NCBI GenBank assembly: GCA_016190245.1
Contig: JACPQY010000050.1
Location: 1-43,389 of the forward strand
Direction: 5' to 3'
DNA: 43,389 nt
Source: Nitrospirota bacterium
Lineage (GTDB): Bacteria; JACPQY01
Shown: positions 41,670 through 43,389 of the stretch, piece after piece
Layout: each line of letters opens with the position of its first letter
Position numbering within the stretch: the stretch's first letter is position 1
Translations under genes and position numbers: made by a program
The notes under the pieces: generated by a model
Database searches by the model: none
Told to the model about the DNA's origin: nothing
The model's input: only the letters and a program-made list of their open reading frames with translations

Positions 41670-41916
41670 CTCCAGATCTCTGTGTGGGGGTGGGGCTGAC
41701 CCCGTCCTCGGGCTACGGCCGTAGCACCCGGAACCCGGCTTTCTCGAAATCGTCGTCGAGGCGTAATGCATATACGCCACGAGATCAATCCCGCTTGATC
41801 GTCTCCGGCTGCTCCGCCTGACGGACGGGGTCGAGAACGGCTGCCCCTCGCCACGGGACGGAGGTGTCACACCGGAATCGCTCCCCCACTGGTGCGCGCC
41901 GGGCACCTGCCGCCCC
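41670..41916. other. Intergenic region, no intact gene
   Basis: 247 bp. It contains the perfect 14-bp palindrome GCTACGGCCGTAGC (41712-41725). On the minus strand a short frame ending YALRLDDDFEKAGFRVLRP-stop (stop in the palindrome) looks like the end of an eroded gene, but is too short to name. Confidence 0.4.
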
Positions 41917-42168
41917 TCACCTGCCTCCCCACCGCCACCGTGGCCGCTCTCCCTTGAGCCAGCATGCGATGACAAGTGCCACGGTCAGAGCGGCGGCACA
42001 GGCAAGGAATGCAACGGCGTTATCGTGTGGCAGGAACACTGCGGCGCTGAGAGCGAGGAGCAAGACGTAGACACCCATTACAACCCAGCCCTGCCAGCGT
42101 GTGGGCGGGCCCCAGCCCCAGCCGTATCGTTTCGCAGGAAACCAGAATGTGTCGCCGTCTTTGGTCAT
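41917..42168 (-). CDS. Small conserved membrane protein
   Basis: 83 residues from ATG 42168. The N-terminal GDTFWFPAKRYGWGWGPPTRWQGW is a distinctive motif seen in a widespread family of small uncharacterised membrane proteins. Two hydrophobic helices follow (VVMGVYVLLLALSAAVFL and NAVAFLACAAALTVALVIACWL), and the basic/aromatic end KGERPRWRWG completes the pattern. It is predicted to be an inner-membrane hairpin with both ends in the cytoplasm. Function unknown. It lies 171 bp downstream of the SMR gene on the same strand. The longer frame upstream of the ATG has no conserved features. Confidence 0.75.
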   Translation of the reverse strand: MTKDGDTFWFPAKRYGWGWGPPTRWQGWVVMGVYVLLLALSAAVFLPHDNAVAFLACAAALTVALVIACWLKGERPRWRWGGR

Positions 42169-42339
42169 TTCGGGTCTGCGCGGTTCGCCTGCCGCGCCCT
42201 CGCTGTGCCGGCCTGCGGCCATCCTCGGCCGACACGATCCCGTGGGCAAAGGGAAGATCTCCGGAATCGCCCAACGTCCAAGCTCAACGCCGCACGGCGC
42301 GTCACGACTCCCTCTCGAACGCAACGGTGCGCCGGGCGC

Positions 42340-42678
42340 TCAATGTGCCGCCGCTTTTGAAAACACGTTGAGCACAACGACACCAAGAACAATGAGACCG
42401 ATGCCGATGAACGCGGCCAGGTCGAGGGATTGGTGATAGACCGCCCATCCAACCAGCGCAACCAAGGCAATGCCGATGCCGGACCAAATCGCGTAGGCGA
42501 CGCCGAGGGGGATTGACCGCAGCGTGAGTGAAAGAAAATAGAACGCCGAGGCGTACCCGATGACAACAATCAAGGAGGGAGTCCAACGGGTGAACCCCTC
42601 TGCGGCTCTGAGCGCTGAAGTTGCGGCAACCTCAGAGACGATGGCGATGGTCAAATAGACCCAGCGCATATCATTCAT
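42340..42678 (-). CDS. SMR-family multidrug/quaternary-ammonium exporter (EmrE/Qac type)
   Basis: 112 residues from ATG 42678, giving the usual 105-115-residue SMR size. Four membrane helices are evident. The essential glutamate is Glu16 in IAIVSEVAATSALRAAEGF, and later motifs FYFLSLTLRSIPLGVAYAIW, SGIGIALVALVGWAVYH and FIGIGLIVLGVVVLNVFS align closely with EmrE. The protein works as an antiparallel dimer in the inner membrane, exchanging protons for cationic drugs; the sequence looks Qac/EmrE-type rather than the guanidinium-exporting Gdx type. It lies on the minus strand, with a hairpin ~70 bp upstream. Confidence 0.93.
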   Translation of the reverse strand: MNDMRWVYLTIAIVSEVAATSALRAAEGFTRWTPSLIVVIGYASAFYFLSLTLRSIPLGVAYAIWSGIGIALVALVGWAVYHQSLDLAAFIGIGLIVLGVVVLNVFSKAAAH

Positions 42679-42749
42679 GAATGCGTATCCCCTGGCCTTT
42701 GGCACATTTCTGTGGGTCTTCCAGACGCGCCCGTGAAGGCCATGTTCCA

Positions 42750-42770
42750 TGCGGCCCTTCCTGGGCCGCA
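42750..42770 (-). promoter_or_regulatory. Hairpin in the SMR gene leader
   Basis: TGCGGCCC and GGGCCGCA form a perfect 8-bp stem with a 5-base loop, ~70 bp upstream of the exporter ATG on its strand. There is no T-run. It may be an mRNA element or an operator; the guanidine riboswitch consensus was not seen. Confidence 0.35.
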
Positions 42771-42842
42771 ACCTATCATGGCCCCATGCCATCCTCGGCA
42801 AGGGGGTGCGGTTGCCAGTTCGCCGGTGTTGCAGGCGGTAGC

Positions 42843-42905
42843 CGCGGGCTTCCCGCCTGTCCAGTCCGCCACGGCGGACGGACTTCGGCGGGCAGGCAGC
42901 CCGCG
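42843..42905. repeat. Nested inverted repeat
   Basis: CGCGGGCT (42843-42850) pairs with AGCCCGCG (42898-42905), and an inner GTCCGCC/GGCGGAC stem sits between. The inner GTCCGCC...GGCGGAC unit recurs at 43167-43183, showing a family of related elements. Confidence 0.5.
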
Positions 42906-43166
42906 TTCCGTATGTCGTTTCAGTCCCTCCCCGGATGGGCCTGGCGAGGAATCCAGGAGGTTACGTTTGCCCGGAGTGCTAGGCCGTGAAGAACCCGCGA
43001 AGGGCCAGGTATCACCCCTCATGACACTATGCTGTTGCATGGCGGAAGGTTAGGGGAAGAGGGCCAAGTTGTCGAGCCCGACGGGCCTGGAAAGAGCCCG
43101 TCCGGAAGCCGCCTTCACAGTTCGGGTTGGCATCCAGCCTTCGCAGCCGCTTTCCCCTCCGTAGCG

Positions 43167-43250
43167 GTCCGCCTGAGGCGGACGGAGGACGGGTCGGCGG
43201 AGTAGGCAGCCGACCCCTACCACGGCTATCGCCCTGCCTTCCTGGCAGGG
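43167..43250. repeat. Run of three perfect hairpins
   Basis: GTCCGCC-TGA-GGCGGAC (43167-43183), GGGTCGGC-10 bases-GCCGACCC (43191-43216) and CCCTGCC-TTCCT-GGCAGGG (43232-43250) lie in series. Non-coding; either repeat elements or a folded RNA. Confidence 0.5.
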
Positions 43251-43389
43251 CAACACCTGGGCAGGAAGCCCTGGTGCCACGAGCGGAAGGCAGCCCACGA
43301 AGGGCTGCGATGAACGTGGCATTGCGTGGTACCCGGCCTTCCTGAGCCACGGTATGCGATAGGGGCAGCCTTGGTTGCCCGCTCGGGGC

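Larger units (their letters stand above)
42679..43389. other. Hairpin-rich non-coding end of the window
   Basis: 711 bp with no gene supported on either strand. Long open frames exist only because of the high GC content. The stretch is full of inverted repeats: 42750-42770 (8-bp stem), 42843-42905 (outer arms CGCGGGCT/AGCCCGCG with an inner GTCCGCC/GGCGGAC-like stem), 43167-43183 (GTCCGCC-TGA-GGCGGAC), 43191-43216 (GGGTCGGC/GCCGACCC) and 43232-43250 (CCCTGCC/GGCAGGG). It could be clustered intergenic repeats or part of a structured RNA continuing past the edge. Confidence 0.5.

Noticed and set aside
41208-41975. 255-codon minus-strand open frame
   Set aside because: Half lies opposite the fifth lipoprotein gene and the rest has no coding character; only the short ...AGFRVLRP end in another frame was noted as a possible relic.
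42679-42850. Guanidine (ykkC-type) riboswitch upstream of the SMR gene
   Set aside because: Only a simple hairpin is present, no conserved ACGR-type loops, and the exporter looks EmrE-type rather than guanidinium-specific.
43000-43389. Group II intron or RNase P RNA at the window end
   Set aside because: Hairpins are present, but neither the intron domain V core nor conserved RNase P sequences could be found on either strand.
1-43389. CRISPR arrays and tRNA or rRNA genes
   Set aside because: No regularly spaced 25-40-bp repeats and no convincing tRNA T-loop plus acceptor pairing were found by eye; GTTCGAATC-like strings at ~1512 and ~12254 lie inside coding genes.

Overview
The window looks like a chromosomal segment of a GC-rich, diderm (Gram-negative) bacterium of the old 'deltaproteobacterial' grade, such as Myxococcota, Desulfobacterota or a related uncultured phylum. 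The evidence is at least nine lipobox lipoproteins, a FadL-type and another outer-membrane barrel, a TRAP solute-binding protein, oxygen-sensitive 2-hydroxyacyl-CoA dehydratase genes, and several C-terminal Cys + membrane helix + Arg-tail signals resembling MYXO-CTERM. I cannot assign a genus. No tRNA, rRNA or CRISPR array was seen.

Layout. 1-784: tail of one gene, then repeat-rich DNA. 785-2529 (minus): alpha/beta hydrolase and its TetR regulator, with a candidate operator. 2754-11499 (plus): SDR dehydrogenase, PD40 lipoprotein, a remarkable in-frame fusion of a PqaA-like secreted hydrolase with a FadL-like barrel, an exported GH94-like lipoprotein, and a frameshifted small lipoprotein. 11582-12508 (minus): NHL-type propeller. 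12673-16824 (plus): a compact MarR-controlled operon for a 2-hydroxyacyl-CoA dehydratase/benzoyl-CoA-reductase-like enzyme (two subunits, activator ATPase, hotdog thioesterase) with a clear promoter and palindromic operator. 16825-19182: a plastic patch with a lower-GC orphan gene, the remnant of a REP-associated transposase inside a 21-bp inverted repeat, a BrnT/CopG-like toxin-antitoxin pair, and an internally deleted DNA methyltransferase pseudogene. 19183-20271: orphan DctP. 20339-27198 (minus): a run of PpiD-like chaperone, helical hypothetical, lipase-like hydrolase, transaldolase, outer-membrane barrel, M6 metalloprotease and small secreted protein. 27374-28788: Mrp/NBP35 ATPase plus zinc-ribbon/PCP_red protein.

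29047-41669 is the most unusual part: one promoter followed by five tightly packed lipoprotein genes. Two large Cys-containing proteins (first and fourth) are homologous to each other, share a motif reminiscent of TULIP/BPI-type lipid-binding barrels, EF-hand-like calcium loops, paired Ig-like modules, and a C-terminal sorting-type anchor. Between them lie two tandem paralogous beta-propeller lipoproteins, and a fifth lipoprotein with EF-hand-like loops closes the operon. I propose a calcium-dependent, surface-attached assembly, function unknown. 41917-43389 holds a small membrane protein, an EmrE-type SMR exporter and a hairpin-rich non-coding end.

Two themes run through the window: C-terminal sorting signals on four separate proteins, and short tandem heptamer/octamer or hairpin repeats at gene ends that have been read into the protein termini.
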